Source: Neorhizobium sp. UBA7851 (GTDB lineage Bacteria; Pseudomonadota; Alphaproteobacteria; Rhizobiales; Rhizobiaceae). Taken from it: 8,989 nucleotides of DNA. The translations under genes were made by a program, and so were the position numbers. The stretch lies in assembly GCA_002500765.1 (NCBI GenBank), contig DLSX01000057.1:1-8989 (forward strand). Direction: 5' to 3'. Numbering within the stretch: the stretch's first letter is position 1; every line of letters starts with the position of its first letter. The notes beneath the pieces are model-generated. The model saw nothing but the letters and a program-made list of their open reading frames with translations. It did no database searches and was not told where the DNA came from. Below, in pieces: positions 6,972 to 8,989 of the stretch.

Positions 6972-7052
6972 ACGCGATTCAGTACCTTCCAGACCTTGAT
7001 GCGTCTAAAGATCAGACACAGAAAGCAGTGAGTTTCAGCCATGCATCGATAA

Positions 7053-7082
7053 GGTGTGTGGAATTCTCACCAAACCCACACC
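7053..7082. repeat. Short inverted repeat in the divergent intergenic region
   Basis: GGTGTG (7053-7058) and CACACC (7077-7082) form an imperfect inverted repeat in the 164-bp gap between the two divergent capsule genes. It could be an operator controlling one or both, or a chance hairpin. No convincing promoter hexamers were recognised nearby, and nothing else in the gap stands out. Confidence 0.3.
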
Positions 7083-7135
7083 GCCGTCAATGCAAATACG
7101 GTTTCAGGTTGTTAATTTCGTGTAAGCACTTTGAC

Positions 7136-8431
7136 ATGAAGACTCGCACATTCCTCTTCCTGCAAGGCCCCGCCTCCCCCTTCTTCCGGCTTGTCGCGGA
7201 CAGACTGGAAGCCGCAGGCGCGCGCGTCGAATGCGTGAACTTCTGTCTTGGCGACAAGGTTTTCTGGTGGCCCAAAAGAAGCATGCTTTTCCGCGGGAAG
7301 AAAAGCGAGTGGCCGGCTTATCTCGAAGACCTCGTAAGTCGCCACACGGTGACCGACATGGTCATGCTCGGAGATGGCCGGGATTATCATGCCGCGGCTG
7401 CGCTACTCGGCCAGACCCTCGGGATCAGGATCCATATTGTCGAGCATGGCTATCTGCGGCCGGACTGGCTGACCGTGGAGCCTGACGGCATGTCGGCACA
7501 TTCGCGTTTTCCACAACAGGCGCAAGCGATCAGGGCGCTGGCCGAAGGCGTGCCGCCGGTGGCGCGCGGCGGCCTGTTCCGGTCAAGCTTTCTCACCTAC
7601 GCGCTTTACGATCTCGCCTATCATATTCCAAACGTGCTTTTCAGCCCCCTACTGCACCGCCATTACAGAACTCATGGCGCTGTCCACCCCGTCATCGAAT
7701 ACAGCGGCTGGATCAGGAAAGGACTGCTGGCCGGCCAAAGGAGAAGCCAGGCAGAGAAGGCGATTGCGGCGGCCACCCGAACGGCGGGCGGCTCCGATGC
7801 CCGTTTCTTTCTGTTTCCGCTGCAATTGTCCGGCGACTATCAGATCATCCGCCACTCACCGGGCGGTGACTTGTTTGCAATTGCCGAGGCGGTGATTTCC
7901 TCCTTCGCCAGGCACGCCGATGCCGACAGCCGCCTGCTGTTCAAGGTCCACCCGATCGATAACGGTCTTTCGCGCTGGCCCGGAAGGATCGGCGATGCGG
8001 CGTTGCGGCTGGGCGTAGGCAACCGGGTCTTCGTCGCCGATGGCGGCAATACGGACGCGCTGATCGAAAGGTCGGCAGGCGTGGTCACTGTCAATTCGAC
8101 GGTAGGACTGACGGCCCTTGGCCTTGGCCGACCGGTCATCGCACTCGGCTCGGCCATCTACGATATCGAAGGACTGACCTCACAATCGGCACTCGCGGAT
8201 TTCTGGGGCCAACCGCCCCTGCCCGATCCGGACCTGTTCGACGCCTTCATGCGCGCCCTATCCGCCACCACCCAGGTTCGCGGCGGCTTCATCGGGCGTG
8301 AGGCGCTTGAAACAGGCGCGGACAATGTCGCCGCGCGACTGCTTGAAGAAGAAGAGCGGCTGCCGCTAAGCTTTCGCAAACCGCGCGACCAGGGCAGCTT
8401 CCGCTACGAAAGCGAACTTTTCGCCCGCTAG
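7136..8431 (+). CDS. KpsS-type capsule polysaccharide biosynthesis protein (beta-Kdo transferase family, copy B)
   Basis: This 431-residue protein is a divergent paralogue of the gene on the opposite strand and belongs to the same KpsS/LipB-like family (PF05159). The motifs recur in the same order: FLQGP at 8-12, EHGYLRPDW at 103-111, LQLSGDYQIIRHSP at 229-242, KVHPIDN at 270-276, VNSTVG at 319-324, YDIEGLTSQ at 342-350 and FW at 356-357. I chose the ATG at 7136 because MKTRTFLFLQGP matches the family N-terminus. An in-frame GTG at 7028 would add 36 residues unlike the family. No clear Shine-Dalgarno precedes the ATG, so leader length and efficiency are uncertain. Expected role: cytoplasmic sugar transfer, probably Kdo or a related acid sugar, onto a lipid or capsule primer. 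Its stop overlaps the convergent small gene. Confidence 0.85.
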   Translation: MKTRTFLFLQGPASPFFRLVADRLEAAGARVECVNFCLGDKVFWWPKRSMLFRGKKSEWPAYLEDLVSRHTVTDMVMLGDGRDYHAAAALLGQTLGIRIHIVEHGYLRPDWLTVEPDGMSAHSRFPQQAQAIRALAEGVPPVARGGLFRSSFLTYALYDLAYHIPNVLFSPLLHRHYRTHGAVHPVIEYSGWIRKGLLAGQRRSQAEKAIAAATRTAGGSDARFFLFPLQLSGDYQIIRHSPGGDLFAIAEAVISSFARHADADSRLLFKVHPIDNGLSRWPGRIGDAALRLGVGNRVFVADGGNTDALIERSAGVVTVNSTVGLTALGLGRPVIALGSAIYDIEGLTSQSALADFWGQPPLPDPDLFDAFMRALSATTQVRGGFIGREALETGADNVAARLLEEEERLPLSFRKPRDQGSFRYESELFAR

Positions 8432-8712
8432 CCTCTTGTCCGCTTGTCCTTGTCCAGAGCGCACTCCCGGTTCATTCCTGTCCCCGGAGCATTTTCGAAC
8501 CTGCAGCGCGATTCGGGCGGATTGCCGCAAACCTTGTAGAGCGTCTTGAACCCGACGCATTTTCCGTCAGGGCCACGATATCCCGGACCACCCTTGCAGC
8601 CACAGCCGCTACAGCTGGGACGATCCGGACAGGATGCGTAGGCTACAGGCGATGTAAAACCTGCCATCGCGATGCAGGCAACAGCGCAAATCAACCGAAC
8701 CAGGATCACCAT
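8428..8712 (-). CDS. Small predicted exported cysteine-rich protein, function unknown
   Basis: I do not recognise a characterised family. The 94-residue product starts at the ATG at 8710-8712 (MVILVRLICAVACIAMAG), giving a short hydrophobic signal peptide. The likely signal peptidase I site is VAYA/SC after residue 26. The mature part, about 68 residues, has eight cysteines (28, 34, 37, 39, 52, 62, 70, 84), including a CSGCGCKGGPG cluster at 34-44. This suggests up to four disulfides or metal binding in the periplasm or outside the cell. An upstream in-frame TTG or GTG start would run back through the tuf terminator and would bury the signal peptide. AGG stands 9 nt before the ATG. The gene is co-oriented with and just downstream of tuf, and its stop overlaps the convergent capsule gene. 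Confidence 0.65.
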   Translation of the reverse strand: MVILVRLICAVACIAMAGFTSPVAYASCPDRPSCSGCGCKGGPGYRGPDGKCVGFKTLYKVCGNPPESRCRFENAPGTGMNRECALDKDKRTRG

Positions 8713-8734
8713 CCCAAAACGCCTAAAGCCGAAC

Positions 8735-8762
8735 AAAAAAAACCCCGCCGTTTCCAGCGGGG
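8735..8762 (-). terminator. Intrinsic terminator of tuf
   Basis: In minus-strand RNA an 8-bp stem, CCCCGCUG (8762-8755) with CGGCGGGG (8750-8743), closes a GAAA tetraloop. It is followed directly by eight U residues (8742-8735). It begins 26 nt after the tuf stop codon. This is a textbook Rho-independent terminator. The A-rich stretch on its 5' side extends the pairing with the U-tract. Confidence 0.93.
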
Positions 8763-8788
8763 CCTTTCTCAATTCAGGTGATTATCGA

Positions 8789-8989
<201 letters not shown>

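Noticed and set aside
5847..7031. 394-codon open frame on the plus strand opposite capsule paralogue A
   Set aside because: The minus-strand protein carries all KpsS-family motifs; the plus-strand translation has no recognisable domain and is a mirror frame.
7028..7135. In-frame GTG start at 7028 for capsule paralogue B
   Set aside because: The extra 36 residues do not resemble the family N-terminus, whereas MKTRTFLFLQGP at 7136 does.

Overview
The window looks like a core-chromosome segment of an alphaproteobacterium, most likely Rhizobiaceae (Rhizobium/Agrobacterium/Sinorhizobium type). This rests on moderately GC-rich codon use, the rhizobial character of the L10, L7/L12, NusG and SecE proteins, and the order tuf / tRNA-Trp / secE / nusG / rplK / rplA / rplJ / rplL / rpoB. 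Species assignment is not possible from the sequence alone.

The right-to-left (minus strand) backbone is the classical transcription-translation cluster. At the right edge is the 3' end of an EF-Tu gene with a strong intrinsic terminator. On the left half lie tRNA-Trp(CCA), secE, nusG, rplK, rplA, rplJ, rplL and the first 526 codons of rpoB; the left edge cuts rpoB inside the rifampicin-resistance region. The gaps in front of rplK, rplJ and rpoB are rich in hairpins. Several of these carry G.U wobbles or GNRA tetraloops that make sense only in the minus-strand RNA. They are the places where r-protein autoregulation (L1, L10) and attenuation or RNA processing would be expected.

About 3.1 kb of non-ribosomal DNA (5586-8712) lies between tuf and tRNA-Trp. 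It holds two divergently transcribed paralogues of the KpsS-type capsule polysaccharide (beta-Kdo transferase-like) family. It also holds a small predicted exported cysteine-rich protein whose stop codon overlaps that of the second paralogue. No other capsule genes (kpsC, kpsMTED), integrase or transposase are visible here. The pair is therefore an isolated envelope-glycan module sitting in a housekeeping cluster, and it is the most unusual feature of the window. I saw no CRISPR array, insertion sequence or clearly new multi-gene system.
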